A DNA stretch of 64,000 nt from Roseinatronobacter alkalisoli (GTDB lineage: Bacteria; Pseudomonadota; Alphaproteobacteria; Rhodobacterales; Rhodobacteraceae). Both the position numbers and the translations under genes were made by a program. The stretch's first letter is position 1. Each line of letters begins with the position of its first letter. The stretch spans positions 1-64,000 of the forward strand of contig NZ_JAQZSM010000018.1 in assembly GCF_028745735.1 (NCBI RefSeq), read 5' to 3'. The notes beneath the pieces are model-generated. The model had not been told where the DNA came from and did not search any database. It saw nothing but the letters and a program-made list of their open reading frames with translations. This document shows, in pieces, positions 35,938 to 44,555 of the stretch.

Positions 35938-37440
35938 ATGGATATGTTTGCAATTCTCGCGACTGTCCTGTCACCCAAGATCCTTGGCACGATCTTTTTG
36001 TGCACGCTCTACGGCTCTTTTGTCGGGGCCATGCCGGGGCTGACCGCGACGATGGCCGTGGCGCTGCTGGTGCCCTTCACCTGGTTCATGGACCCGGTTC
36101 AGGCCGCTGCCGCGATTGTCGCAACCACCACAACCGCCATTTTCGCCGGGGATATCTCTGGCGCAATCCTCAAGATTCCCGGCACGCCCGCCTCCGCCGC
36201 CTATGTCGAGGACAGTTATCGCCTGTCACAATCGGGCAAGTCGCGCAGTACCCTTTTCGCGGCGCTTTTCGCTTCGGTATGCGGTGGGGTGATCGGGGTT
36301 CTGATCCTTGCCCTTGCAACGCCCCTGTTGGCAAATCTCTCGCGCAGCTTCTCCAGCGATGAGGTCTTCTGGCTGGCCACGCTCGGGCTGTCCTGCGCTG
36401 TGCTGGTCGGCGGCCCGTCGGTGCCACGGAATTTTGCAAGCCTTCTGATAGGCCTGGCCATTGCGACAATCGGGATCGATGTGGCCGTAGGGCATCCGCG
36501 CTTCACATTCGGCAATCTGGAACTGTATGATGGTGTGAGCTTCATACCGGCAATGATCGGCATGTTCGCGCTTTCGGAATTGTTGCGTAACGCTGCGCTT
36601 GGGCATCAGACGAAATTGGTCAAGCTGACAGTAGAGCCGTTGGGCGAAGCCCTTGCCACAGCAACGCGCCGCTTTGGCCAATTGTGGAAGAATGTCTTGC
36701 GTTCGGCCTCTGGCGGAACGGTGATCGGGGCGCTGCCCGGCGCAGGGGCAGATGTCGCGGCATGGATTGCCTACGCCGTCTCGCGGCGGTTTTCCAGAAA
36801 CCCCGAGGCCTATGGCAAGGGCCATCTCGAAGGTATTGTTGATGGTGGTGCGGCCAATAACGCCGCCGTTGCCGGTGCCTGGACGCCGGCGCTGGTCTTC
36901 GGCATTCCGGGCGATAGTGTGACAGCCATCGCAATCGGTGTCCTGATGATGAAAGGGCTGACACCTGGCCCGGATATCTTTAACAGCGATGCCACTCTGG
37001 TTTACACCATCTTCGGCGCGTTTCTGATGGCCAATATCCTGATGCTCTTTGCCGGAGGGCTGGTTGTGACGCTTGCCACACAGGTTTTGCGCGTGCCCCG
37101 TGCCATTCTGATGCCGCTTATCCTGCTGCTGGCCATGATTGGCGGGTTTGCAATTACCGGCAGCACGCTTGCGATCTGGATCATCCTTGCGCTGGGGCTT
37201 CTGGCCAGTGCCATGCTCTGGGCAAAGATTCCGCTGGCCCCTGCGATTCTCGGCATCGTTCTGGGGCGCATCGTGGAGGATAACTTTATGGTTTCCATGA
37301 TGAAGGCACGCGGCGATCTGACTCAGTTTTTCGCGCGTGATACGGCGGCAGTTCTGGGTGCTCTTACCCTAATTATATGGGCACTCCTGCTCTATCGTGC
37401 CTTGCGCAGCTTTCTTGATGCAACAACGCCCCACAAATGA
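35938..37440 (+). CDS. tctA: TTT transporter large membrane subunit
   Basis: This 500-residue membrane protein has about 12 segments. GSFVGAMPGLTATMAVALLVPFTWFMDP at the start and LPGAGADVAAWIAYAVSRRFSRNPEAYGKGHLEGIVDGGAANNAAVAGAWTPALVFGIPGDSVTAI in the middle are the TctA signatures. Uptake is secondary, driven by ion gradient. Confidence 0.93.
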   Translation: MDMFAILATVLSPKILGTIFLCTLYGSFVGAMPGLTATMAVALLVPFTWFMDPVQAAAAIVATTTTAIFAGDISGAILKIPGTPASAAYVEDSYRLSQSGKSRSTLFAALFASVCGGVIGVLILALATPLLANLSRSFSSDEVFWLATLGLSCAVLVGGPSVPRNFASLLIGLAIATIGIDVAVGHPRFTFGNLELYDGVSFIPAMIGMFALSELLRNAALGHQTKLVKLTVEPLGEALATATRRFGQLWKNVLRSASGGTVIGALPGAGADVAAWIAYAVSRRFSRNPEAYGKGHLEGIVDGGAANNAAVAGAWTPALVFGIPGDSVTAIAIGVLMMKGLTPGPDIFNSDATLVYTIFGAFLMANILMLFAGGLVVTLATQVLRVPRAILMPLILLLAMIGGFAITGSTLAIWIILALGLLASAMLWAKIPLAPAILGIVLGRIVEDNFMVSMMKARGDLTQFFARDTAAVLGALTLIIWALLLYRALRSFLDATTPHK

Positions 37441-37453
37441 AACGGACAAATAG

Positions 37454-38230
37454 ATGAACAGACGAAATACTCTCAGGACGCGACTGGAGACAGGCGAGAC
37501 TGTCGCCGCTGCCTGGCTTGACCTTGGATCGGCAGAGGTTGCTGAAGTCCTGGTGCATACTGGCTGGGATGTGGTGGTTGTGGATTGCGAGCATGGCCCC
37601 ACGGCGGTGGAACAGGCCATTCCCCTTATCCGCGCAATCGAAGCCGCTGGTGGTGTGGCCGTGCTTCGGGTGCCCGACGGGTCTGACACTGTTCTGAAGC
37701 GCGTGCTTGATAAGGGCGTGCATTCGCTGATGGTGCCCATGGTTCAGACCGCAGAGGTCGCGCGCGCCGTCGCCGAAAGTTGCTTGTATCCGCCGCGCGG
37801 CAGGCGCGGCTACGCTGCGCCGATCCTGCGGGCTTCGGGTTATGGGGCGATTCCCGATTACGCCCGCGAAAGGGCGCATGACGAGTTGCTGCTCATGGTT
37901 CAGATCGAGCATGTTGACGCGATAGAGGCCATCCCCGAGATTGCCGCGATTGAAGGGGTCAGCATGATCTTTATCGGGCCGAATGACCTTGCGGCATCAA
38001 TGGGGCATCTGGAAAACATGGCACATCCAGAGGTGCGCGCCGCTATTGCACGGGCAGAAGACCTTGCGCGTGCAGCTGGGCTTATGCTCGGTACGGTGCT
38101 TTGGGCCGATCACGATTATCGCTCGCTGCGCGCGGCGGGGTATACCTTCATTGCAGGGGCCTGCGACGTGGCGCTTCTGGCCAGGGCGGCGCGTGAGGCA
38201 CGCAACGCCGCCCACGAGATGCTGGCGTAA
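37454..38230 (+). CDS. HpcH/HpaI-family (class II pyruvate-type) aldolase
   Basis: The enzyme has 258 residues. DCEHGP at 44-49, the substrate Arg at 72, and metal ligands Glu152 (QIEH) and Asp178 (PNDLAASMG) match 2-keto-3-deoxy sugar acid and 4-hydroxy-2-oxoheptanedioate aldolases. The reaction is retro-aldol cleavage to pyruvate (or oxaloacetate) and an aldehyde. Combined with the kinase and dehydrogenase next to it, the substrate is probably a keto-deoxy sugar acid, possibly phosphorylated. Confidence 0.88.
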   Translation: MNRRNTLRTRLETGETVAAAWLDLGSAEVAEVLVHTGWDVVVVDCEHGPTAVEQAIPLIRAIEAAGGVAVLRVPDGSDTVLKRVLDKGVHSLMVPMVQTAEVARAVAESCLYPPRGRRGYAAPILRASGYGAIPDYARERAHDELLLMVQIEHVDAIEAIPEIAAIEGVSMIFIGPNDLAASMGHLENMAHPEVRAAIARAEDLARAAGLMLGTVLWADHDYRSLRAAGYTFIAGACDVALLARAAREARNAAHEMLA

Positions 38231-38234
38231 GCGC

Positions 38235-39089
38235 ATGACGGCGCATCGCCTGCACATCCTCTGCGCTGGCCTGGTGGCGCTGGATATGGAATTTTCCGTG
38301 CCAGCATTTCCTGTGATGGGGTTGAAACACAAGGCAAGCGCCACGCGGTTTCTGGGGGGCGGAGGAGCACTGCTTGCAGCAACGGCAGTGCAGATTCTGG
38401 GCGGTCGCGCCAGTTTGCGGGGGGCCATGGGCGATGATGCTCTTGCCAATCTGTTGGCCGAGCGCATTCGCGACAGCGGTATCCCTCTGGATGGTCTTCA
38501 CCGCATTGCCGGTGAAGTGACCCCGCATTCAGCGGTGTTGATCCAACCCGATGGTGAACGCACGATCATCAATTTCAGGCAGGACTCACTTTGTGATAAC
38601 CTGCCATTGCCTGACTTGAACTTCCCCTATGACGCAGCGCTTTGCGATACGCGGTTTGCCAAGCTGTCAACGCCGGTTCTGGCTGCGGCACGGGCAGCGG
38701 GCAAACCTGCTGTGCTGGATGCCGAAGCCCCCGTCAGAAACATCGGATCAGGCTTGCAGGAAGCAACGCATATCGCCTTCTCGATGCAAGGACTGGAAGA
38801 TTTTGCCGGTGCAAGCGATGCACGCACCTTGCGCGAGGTGGCGCGCAGTTTGCAAAGATGGGTCTGTGTCACGCGCGGCCCCGATCCTGTGCTTTGCGAT
38901 GATGGCGCAGAAGGTTATTCCGTTGCCGTGCCGCATGCGCGTGCGGTCAACACCAATGGCGCAGGGGATTTCTGGCATGCAGCGTTCACGCTTGCGCTGG
39001 CTGGCGGGAAAACTGAACGCGCTGCGGTTACCGCCGCGAACTGCGCTGCCGCGCGGCATGTGGCCGCCTTGCCGCCCGCATTTCCATGA
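38235..39089 (+). CDS. PfkB-family sugar kinase, YihV (sulfofructose kinase)-like
   Basis: The protein has 284 residues. The ATP-site/catalytic motif NTNGAGDFWHAAF has Asp245 as base, and GGGALLAATAVQILGG forms the N-terminal sugar-binding motif. The middle DGERTIINF and DTRF...VLDAEAP...HIAFS follow the layout of E. coli YihV as I remember it. This suggests but does not prove a sulfo- or deoxy-ketose substrate. The start at 38235 gives a normal PfkB length and lies four bases after the aldolase stop. Confidence 0.82.
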   Translation: MTAHRLHILCAGLVALDMEFSVPAFPVMGLKHKASATRFLGGGGALLAATAVQILGGRASLRGAMGDDALANLLAERIRDSGIPLDGLHRIAGEVTPHSAVLIQPDGERTIINFRQDSLCDNLPLPDLNFPYDAALCDTRFAKLSTPVLAAARAAGKPAVLDAEAPVRNIGSGLQEATHIAFSMQGLEDFAGASDARTLREVARSLQRWVCVTRGPDPVLCDDGAEGYSVAVPHARAVNTNGAGDFWHAAFTLALAGGKTERAAVTAANCAAARHVAALPPAFP

Positions 39090-39116
39090 AAACATCAAGA
39101 CACAGAAAGCTGATCC

Positions 39117-40118
39117 ATGACCGGAACCTTGAAAATTGCCATCGCGGGTGCTGGTGCGATCAGTGCCTTTCACCTTGCGGGCTGGCGGGCGCAGAACGAT
39201 ATTTCGCTTGTCGGGATCTGCGACCCTGATCTGGCAAGAGCACAGGCGCGTGCAACCGAATACGGCATTCCGATGGTGTTTCAGGATATGGCCGACATGC
39301 TGGATAAGACGAAGCCGGATGCCGTGGATATCATCACCCCGGTTGGCACGCATTCCGATCTGGTGCGACAGGCGGCGGCGCGCGGTGTGCATGTAAAGTG
39401 CCAGAAACCCATGACCCCAACCGTGGCCGAAGCAGAGCGTCTGATTGCCGATCTGGGGGAGAGTGTGCGCTTCATGGTGCATGAGAATTACCGCTTCCGC
39501 CCCCATTATGCCGAAATCGCGCATCGTGTGCAGGCAGGCGAGATTGGCCAGTTGCGTCATGCCCGACTGACGGTGCGGGCCTCCGCGCTGAATGCCTATC
39601 CGGGTCAGGTGCCCTTTTTGCTGAACCGCCAGCCCTATCTGGCGCAGTTTCCAAGGTTGCTGGTCTTTGAAGTTCTGATTCACCATCTCGACGCACTTCG
39701 TGCAATTCTGGGAGAGATGACAGTGATGGCTGTGCATCTGGATCGGCTGAATCCTGATTTGCAGGGCGAGGATGTGGCGCTGATCACGTTGCGGGCACAT
39801 TCGGGGGCGCTGGTTCAGATTGATGCTAATATTTCGGCACTGGGATACCCCGATTTGCCGACTGACCGTCTGGAACTGGTGGGCACGCAGGATACGCTGG
39901 TCTATGACCGGGACCGTATCGCACTGCTTTCGCAGCCCGAAAACTTGTCGTTGCATGATCTGAGCGCCAATTATCAGGCCTGCTTCACCGGCGCGATCTG
40001 CGAGTTTGTCGAGGGGCTGCGCCACGCCAGACCCTTTGCAACGGACCGGCTCGACAATCTCAAGACGCTGCGGCTGATGGAATCAATCTATCATATGGCG
40101 GGCGTCTCCGTTGGCTAA
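39117..40118 (+). CDS. Gfo/Idh/MocA-family oxidoreductase
   Basis: The protein has 333 residues. The N-terminal Rossmann motif is IAGAGAISAFHLAGW (8-22), then the EKP-like motif appears as KCQKPM (around 96) and the C-terminal beta-sheet domain follows with VHENYRFRPHY. These enzymes oxidise sugars, inositols or sugar acids with NAD(P). It is the last gene of the TTT operon. Confidence 0.87.
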   Translation: MTGTLKIAIAGAGAISAFHLAGWRAQNDISLVGICDPDLARAQARATEYGIPMVFQDMADMLDKTKPDAVDIITPVGTHSDLVRQAAARGVHVKCQKPMTPTVAEAERLIADLGESVRFMVHENYRFRPHYAEIAHRVQAGEIGQLRHARLTVRASALNAYPGQVPFLLNRQPYLAQFPRLLVFEVLIHHLDALRAILGEMTVMAVHLDRLNPDLQGEDVALITLRAHSGALVQIDANISALGYPDLPTDRLELVGTQDTLVYDRDRIALLSQPENLSLHDLSANYQACFTGAICEFVEGLRHARPFATDRLDNLKTLRLMESIYHMAGVSVG

Positions 40119-40125
40119 GTAGCTC

Positions 40126-40160
40126 CGGGGGTTTCAGCGTGCCGGCCCCCGCCCGTTTTT
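40126..40160 (+). terminator. Rho-independent-like terminator after the TTT operon
   Basis: CGGGGG at 40126-40131 pairs with CCCCCG at 40146-40151 and TTTTT follows at 40156-40160. It begins 8 bases after the Gfo/Idh stop. Confidence 0.6.
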
Positions 40161-40237
40161 CCTGTCTCTGAGTTCCACATCTAACAGATCGATCCCCCAT
40201 CCTGGCCTTCACAGCTTGTTCGCTTTTTGTTGATGCG

Positions 40238-41413
40238 CTACGCCTGAAAATCCTGCATGCCAAGTTCGTCCAGAATCTCTGCGGAATGCTCGCCCAGCTT
40301 CGGGGGGGGCGCGTCATGCCCCGGCCCGTCATGTGCAAATTCGAATCCGGCATTCAGGATTGTTGCAACCGGCACATGCGGGTTGGGGGTCGGCACATCG
40401 ATCATCAGATTTCGGAGCTTCAGCTGATCCAATTCCAATGCATCCGACACCTTTCTTACAGCACCTGCGGGCACCCCTGCCCTGGACAGCAACTCTTCGC
40501 ATTCCGTGGCGCTGAACTTCGCGAATGCCGCCGTCAATTCGGTCTGCAATGCAGCGTCATTCACAATGCGCGTATCGGAATCCCTGAAGCGGGGGTCACT
40601 GATCAGATGTGGAAGTTCAAGCACATGACACAGCCGCTCAAACTGGTTTTGCTGAACCGCGCCAATGGTGATCTGTCGGTCCCGGGTTGGGAATGTATCG
40701 GCCGTTGGCGCAAGCGAAAAGCCCCGGTTGCCGGTCCGCACAGGTTCCGTGCCGGAAATCAGCAAAGGATAGATAACCGACGCCATCATGACCAACGAGG
40801 CGTCAAGCATCGCGACATCAACATACTGTCCCTGTTTCGCAGGGTCGCGCTCGCGTTGCAGCAATGCAGACTGAACTGCAAACGCCGTCATCAACGCGCT
40901 ATAGGTGTCGACGACAGGAAAACCTATACGCATTGGCGGCGCCTCATGTTCCCCTGACAGGGTCATAAGTCCTGAAACACTCTGAATAATCTGGTCAATA
41001 GCGGGATGATCGCGCATTGGCCCCTTCTGACCGTAACCGGAAACAGAACAATAGATCAGCGAGGGATTTTCAGCCATGACACGTTCATGTCCCAGCCCAA
41101 GGCGATCAATCACACCCGGACGAAAATTCTCGATCATGACGTCGCTTGTTGCGATCAGCCGTCTTGCAGCTTCCTGTCCGAAGTCTGCTTTCAGGTCCAG
41201 AACCAGTGATTTCTTGCCTGCATTCACACCAATGAAAGCTTCTGCCATACCGCGCAATTCCTGCCTTTGGGTATAATTGCGCAGAACATCCCCTTTGGGT
41301 GGTTCAACCTTGATGACTTCGGCACCCATCAAGCGCAGGAAATGGGTCGCAAGCGGCCCCGCAATCACATGCGAAAAATCTGCAATTCGCATACCGGCAA
41401 GTGGCTGCCCCAT
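40238..41413 (-). CDS. Class III (CaiB/BaiF) CoA-transferase family protein
   Basis: The protein has 391 residues. The start LAGMRIADFSHVIAGPLATHFLRLMGAEVIKVE and the NAGKKSLVLDL segment are typical; the catalytic Asp169 in FPVVDTYSALMTA is present at the canonical position. It moves CoA between carboxylic acids, or may racemise an acyl-CoA. It is divergent from the rest of the cluster but its promoter carries the same palindrome, so it is likely part of the same regulon. GGAGGGA precedes its ATG. Confidence 0.9.
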   Translation of the reverse strand: MGQPLAGMRIADFSHVIAGPLATHFLRLMGAEVIKVEPPKGDVLRNYTQRQELRGMAEAFIGVNAGKKSLVLDLKADFGQEAARRLIATSDVMIENFRPGVIDRLGLGHERVMAENPSLIYCSVSGYGQKGPMRDHPAIDQIIQSVSGLMTLSGEHEAPPMRIGFPVVDTYSALMTAFAVQSALLQRERDPAKQGQYVDVAMLDASLVMMASVIYPLLISGTEPVRTGNRGFSLAPTADTFPTRDRQITIGAVQQNQFERLCHVLELPHLISDPRFRDSDTRIVNDAALQTELTAAFAKFSATECEELLSRAGVPAGAVRKVSDALELDQLKLRNLMIDVPTPNPHVPVATILNAGFEFAHDGPGHDAPPPKLGEHSAEILDELGMQDFQA

Positions 41414-41431
41414 GATGATCCCTCCTCAAAT

Positions 41432-41450
41432 AAGTTCAATATATGAACTT
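41432..41450. promoter_or_regulatory. MarR-regulon palindrome, site 1
   Basis: AAGTTCA-ATATA-TGAACTT, a perfect 7-base inverted repeat with a 5-base spacer, lies 19 bases upstream of the CoA-transferase gene at 40238-41413. On the minus strand a TTGACC box is about 17 bases from a CATATA sequence inside the palindrome, so the repressor would cover the -10 element. It shares GTTCA-N5-TGAAC with sites 2 and 3. Confidence 0.75.
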
Positions 41451-41488
41451 TATATACTGTGAGGTCAAGCTGACAGCGGCTGAATTTT

Positions 41489-42043
41489 CTACTTCTCTTG
41501 CGGGTCTTTCAAGGCCGGTGACAGGGTGTCCCGGTGTTTTGAGCGCATTGCAAGATGATCATGCAGGGTGTTCAACAACTGAAACAGCATCGCAGACTCC
41601 GCTGTGCTGAACGGGCCGAGCATGGCGTTGTGCTGTGCCTCCATCCGCTGCATCAGCTGGTCGTGCCATTCAATACCTGATGGCGTCAGCGACAACGCAT
41701 TATAGCGTCGGTCACTTCGGACCTTACGACGCTGGACCAGACCACGCTTCTCCAGGTTCTTGATAAGGCTTGTTACAGCGGACTTTTTAAGAACAATATG
41801 CTGCGCCAGTTCATTCTGAGAGATGCCCTGATTTTCGCGGATCAGGCTAAGCGTCGCGATCTCGCCATGCTCGGTATGCATATCGCCGAAATGCTCGACA
41901 TTTTCCGCGCGGATGAACGCTCGGATCGTCTGGGACAGAAACGGTAAATTCGCACGCAAATGGCCCAGATTGATCGACTCAACGCAGGACGGGACGGCGC
42001 CTTCATGTTCGGTCATATGTCTCACTCTCAAATTTTCATCCAA
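41489..42043 (-). CDS. MarR-family transcriptional regulator
   Basis: The protein has 184 residues. The winged helix ISQNELAQHIVLKKSAVTSLIKNLEKRGLVQRRKVRSDRRYNALSLTPSG at about 74-123 is classic MarR. An alternative start at 42016 (after GAGAGTGAG) would drop nine residues. It is located between the palindromes at 41432-41450 and 42107-42123, so it is the prime candidate to bind them. MarR proteins bind palindromes and release on an aromatic or acyl-CoA ligand. Confidence 0.88.
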   Translation of the reverse strand: MDENLRVRHMTEHEGAVPSCVESINLGHLRANLPFLSQTIRAFIRAENVEHFGDMHTEHGEIATLSLIRENQGISQNELAQHIVLKKSAVTSLIKNLEKRGLVQRRKVRSDRRYNALSLTPSGIEWHDQLMQRMEAQHNAMLGPFSTAESAMLFQLLNTLHDHLAMRSKHRDTLSPALKDPQEK

Positions 42044-42086
42044 CCTATATGGGGTGCTGCATTCCTGTCAAAGGCAGAAAAGGGTA

Positions 42087-42123
42087 TTGACACATGCATC
42101 ATAAAAAGTTCAAGTTATGAACT
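42087..42123 (+). promoter_or_regulatory. Promoter region with MarR-regulon palindrome, site 2
   Basis: A TTGACA box at 42087-42092 is followed by the perfect inverted repeat AGTTCA-AGTTA-TGAACT at 42107-42123, which covers the expected -10 region. It is 20 bases upstream of the GTG of the next gene and about 64-90 bases upstream of the divergent marR-type gene, so it may control both. Confidence 0.75.
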
Positions 42124-42143
42124 ACAAGGGAAGGAGAACTGCT

Positions 42144-43247
42144 GTGACTTCGCAAACTGCGGCCAACAGACTTGAAAACGCATTTGCCTTGCGCAGCACG
42201 GAACTGCCGACCGATATGATCGGCATTTTCGGCGAAGGGTTTCCCGAAGCGTTGCTGCGTGCGGCTGGGGCGCGGCTAACCTGTCTGCATGTTGCGCCCA
42301 TCGATGACGACAGCAATGCCGGACAAGCTGTATCCGATTGTATAGAACCCTTTGTCGATCACGCGGTTCAATGCTTCCTGCACCGTTTCGCAATGGACAG
42401 CTTCAGGAACTTGCAAGCGATCATCTTTTGCCGCGATGACACGGCGGCCCTTGTGGCCTATCAGTATGCATCGGAATTGCGGCGGTTGGGATTGGCGCCT
42501 GCGACACCGCAGTTGATTTTGTGGAATCTGGTCCACGCACCCCACGCGCATGATTTCAACATGCTGCAAATGAAGAAACTGTGGCAATACCTGGACCTCG
42601 CGCCGCCGGTCGATAGCGCTTTGGCCGCGACCCTGACAGATGAACGCGCCCGCGCAAATGCGCTTGCTGAACTGTCGGATGGCACTGGGCGTATCCCTGC
42701 AAGCACCGCGATCAAATGGCGCATCGCAGGTCGCAATATGGACGGGAGAGAGCACGCGCAACTTATAAGCGCGGCACTTGCAACCGCCCCGCGCCCGGTC
42801 GGGCAAAGCCTGCGCCTTGGTTTGATCGGCGCGCCCATCACAGCGGTCGACCTGTACCAGACCATAGAGCAGCATGGGCATATCGTATGTGACCTGCAGC
42901 CCATCGCAGCTGCCTGGCCTGTGCCCCTACCCGAAATTCCTGGCATTGCCGCGTTTTTGCAGGCGGCAGCATCCGATCCGGCTTGTGCAAGAATCGTTCC
43001 GCCTGACCGCCACACAGAAATGCTGCTGCGCCGATTGACTGCGGCAAATTGTGACGCCGTGATCTGCCAGCTTCAGCCGCATGATGATGTGTTCGGATGG
43101 GATGTACCGCAGATTTCGGATTACCTTCACGCAAATGAAACCCCTTTCATTAACCTTGGCTTCATTGACCCTGCCCCTGACGACACTGAATTGACCAGAA
43201 TAGGCGCGCTGTTGGCGCATGAATTACGGCAACGGGGGCTGACATGA
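42144..43247 (+). CDS. 2-hydroxyacyl-CoA dehydratase (HgdC/HgdB)-family protein, subunit 1
   Basis: The protein has 367 residues. The layout (GEGFPEALLRAAGA near 30, an IIFCRDD strand near 93-99, ILWNLVHAPHAHDFNMLQMKKLWQYL, and NETPFINLGF near the C-terminus) fits the HgdB/BcrC fold of 2-hydroxyacyl-CoA dehydratases and benzoyl-CoA reductases. Those hold a [4Fe-4S] cluster with three Cys; here only Cys77 (and perhaps Cys308) lie near expected positions. GTG at 42144 is chosen because AAGGAG is seven bases upstream and the earlier ATG lies inside the palindrome. It overlaps the next gene by four bases. Confidence 0.7.
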   Translation: MTSQTAANRLENAFALRSTELPTDMIGIFGEGFPEALLRAAGARLTCLHVAPIDDDSNAGQAVSDCIEPFVDHAVQCFLHRFAMDSFRNLQAIIFCRDDTAALVAYQYASELRRLGLAPATPQLILWNLVHAPHAHDFNMLQMKKLWQYLDLAPPVDSALAATLTDERARANALAELSDGTGRIPASTAIKWRIAGRNMDGREHAQLISAALATAPRPVGQSLRLGLIGAPITAVDLYQTIEQHGHIVCDLQPIAAAWPVPLPEIPGIAAFLQAAASDPACARIVPPDRHTEMLLRRLTAANCDAVICQLQPHDDVFGWDVPQISDYLHANETPFINLGFIDPAPDDTELTRIGALLAHELRQRGLT

Positions 43248-44500
43248 CCCATACGTCATTGAAGACAACGAAAATCGCCATGACCTATCAGCGCGACTGG
43301 GTCCGGCAGCTGCGCGAGGACATCACGGGCGGCCAGAAATTCGCATTCGTGAACGCTGACACGCCGCATGAACTGTTTCATGCGATGGGTATGCCCATCG
43401 TAACAAACCAATGGTGGTCCGCGGTCATTGCGGCCAAGCAACTGTCGGAGCACTATCTGGATCGCGCTACGGAAATGGGGTTTCACGCCCATCTTCCGCG
43501 CTATTCAAGCCTGCCCTTGATTGCAGAACTGGATGGTGACCCTGCGCGCCAACCCTGGGGGGGATTGCCGAATCCCTCAATTCTGTGCGCGCGGCAAAGC
43601 TCGGATGAGCATCAGAAAGTGTTTTCACTTTGGTCCAGGGCGACTGGGGCACCTTTGCATCTTTTCAGCGCGCCGGGCGTTCCGAACCCTGAACCACGTT
43701 GGTGGGAAATCGCACGCGACGATTGGGAACAGCTTTATCATCCGGACCGGCTTGACCTGATGGTTGCGGAAATGAAAACGCTGATCACAACGCTGGAACA
43801 CATGACCGGCAAGAATTTTGATCTGGACCAGTTCAGCCAGTATATGCACGCGATCAACCGGCAGGAAGCGATCTTCGAAGAAATAGATCAGATGATCGCC
43901 CAAGCGCCCCAGGCGCCATTGCGCATTTCCGAACAAATTCCAAATGTCATGGTTCCACAATGGCACCGTGGTTCCGGCTGGGCGCTGGAACATGCGGCGT
44001 CGTTCCGTGACGAAGTGGCTGCGCGAATTGCCGAAGGTCAATCCGTCTGTGAAAAGGAACGTATCCGCATGATGTGGATCGGCGCGGGGCTTTGGTTTGA
44101 CACCGATTTCTATACTGCATTCGAGGAAAGCCACGGCGCTGTTTTTGTGTGGTCCATGTATCTGCCATTCGCGGCGGATGGCTACATCCGGACTATCGGT
44201 GATGACCCGTTGCGCGCGCTGGCGGCACGCATATCATTAATGAATGAACAACTGCACCAGCCGCCCTGGGTGAACGAGTGGCTGGTCGAACAGGCACAAC
44301 GCTACCGGATTGATTGCGCGCTGATGCTGGTGCCACGCCATGACCGTTTTTCCAGTTACGGTTCGCATTTTGCGCGCCGCGCGTTGGAGGCGGCAGGTAT
44401 TAAAGTGATCGAGATCTGGTCCGATATGGTGGATCGCCGCGATTGGAATCGCGCAGAAATGCAAGCCCTGGTGGCAGCGGAACTGGACAGAATAAGTTGA
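43244..44500 (+). CDS. 2-hydroxyacyl-CoA dehydratase (HgdB)-family protein, subunit 2, lacking cluster cysteines
   Basis: The protein has 418 residues. HELFHAMGMPIVTNQWWSAVIAAKQ near 43-66 and GYIRTIGDDPLRALAARI in the C-terminal half match the HgdB/BcrB family. The three usual ligand positions read LPRY (near 84-87), SSDE (119-122) and RHDR (365-368) rather than C-S-Y, C-D and C-x-P, so the standard [4Fe-4S] cluster probably cannot form. Remaining Cys are 115, 269 and 358. It likely pairs with the protein encoded just upstream. No HgdC-type activator ATPase gene is present. The reaction is unknown. Confidence 0.7.
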   Translation: MTHTSLKTTKIAMTYQRDWVRQLREDITGGQKFAFVNADTPHELFHAMGMPIVTNQWWSAVIAAKQLSEHYLDRATEMGFHAHLPRYSSLPLIAELDGDPARQPWGGLPNPSILCARQSSDEHQKVFSLWSRATGAPLHLFSAPGVPNPEPRWWEIARDDWEQLYHPDRLDLMVAEMKTLITTLEHMTGKNFDLDQFSQYMHAINRQEAIFEEIDQMIAQAPQAPLRISEQIPNVMVPQWHRGSGWALEHAASFRDEVAARIAEGQSVCEKERIRMMWIGAGLWFDTDFYTAFEESHGAVFVWSMYLPFAADGYIRTIGDDPLRALAARISLMNEQLHQPPWVNEWLVEQAQRYRIDCALMLVPRHDRFSSYGSHFARRALEAAGIKVIEIWSDMVDRRDWNRAEMQALVAAELDRIS

Positions 44501-44529
44501 ATTTTAAATCAATAGTTCATATGATGAAC
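44497..44529 (+). promoter_or_regulatory. Promoter with MarR-regulon palindrome, site 3
   Basis: TTGAAT at 44497-44502, a 17-base spacer and TATGAT at 44520-44525 form a good sigma-70 promoter. The -10 box is inside GTTCAT-ATG-ATGAAC (44515-44529), which is the same GTTCA-N5-TGAAC palindrome as sites 1 and 2. Binding there would block polymerase. The start of the next gene is 26 bases downstream. Confidence 0.8.
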
Positions 44530-44555
44530 CATTGATTGTGCGGATTGGGGGAATC

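Noticed and set aside
38748-40025. A 425-codon minus-strand frame
   Set aside because: It is antisense to the Gfo/Idh gene and the end of the PfkB gene. No domain or ribosome site supports it.
42117-42143. ATG start for the first dehydratase-like protein
   Set aside because: This ATG lies within the MarR palindrome, while AAGGAG is correctly spaced before the GTG at 42144.
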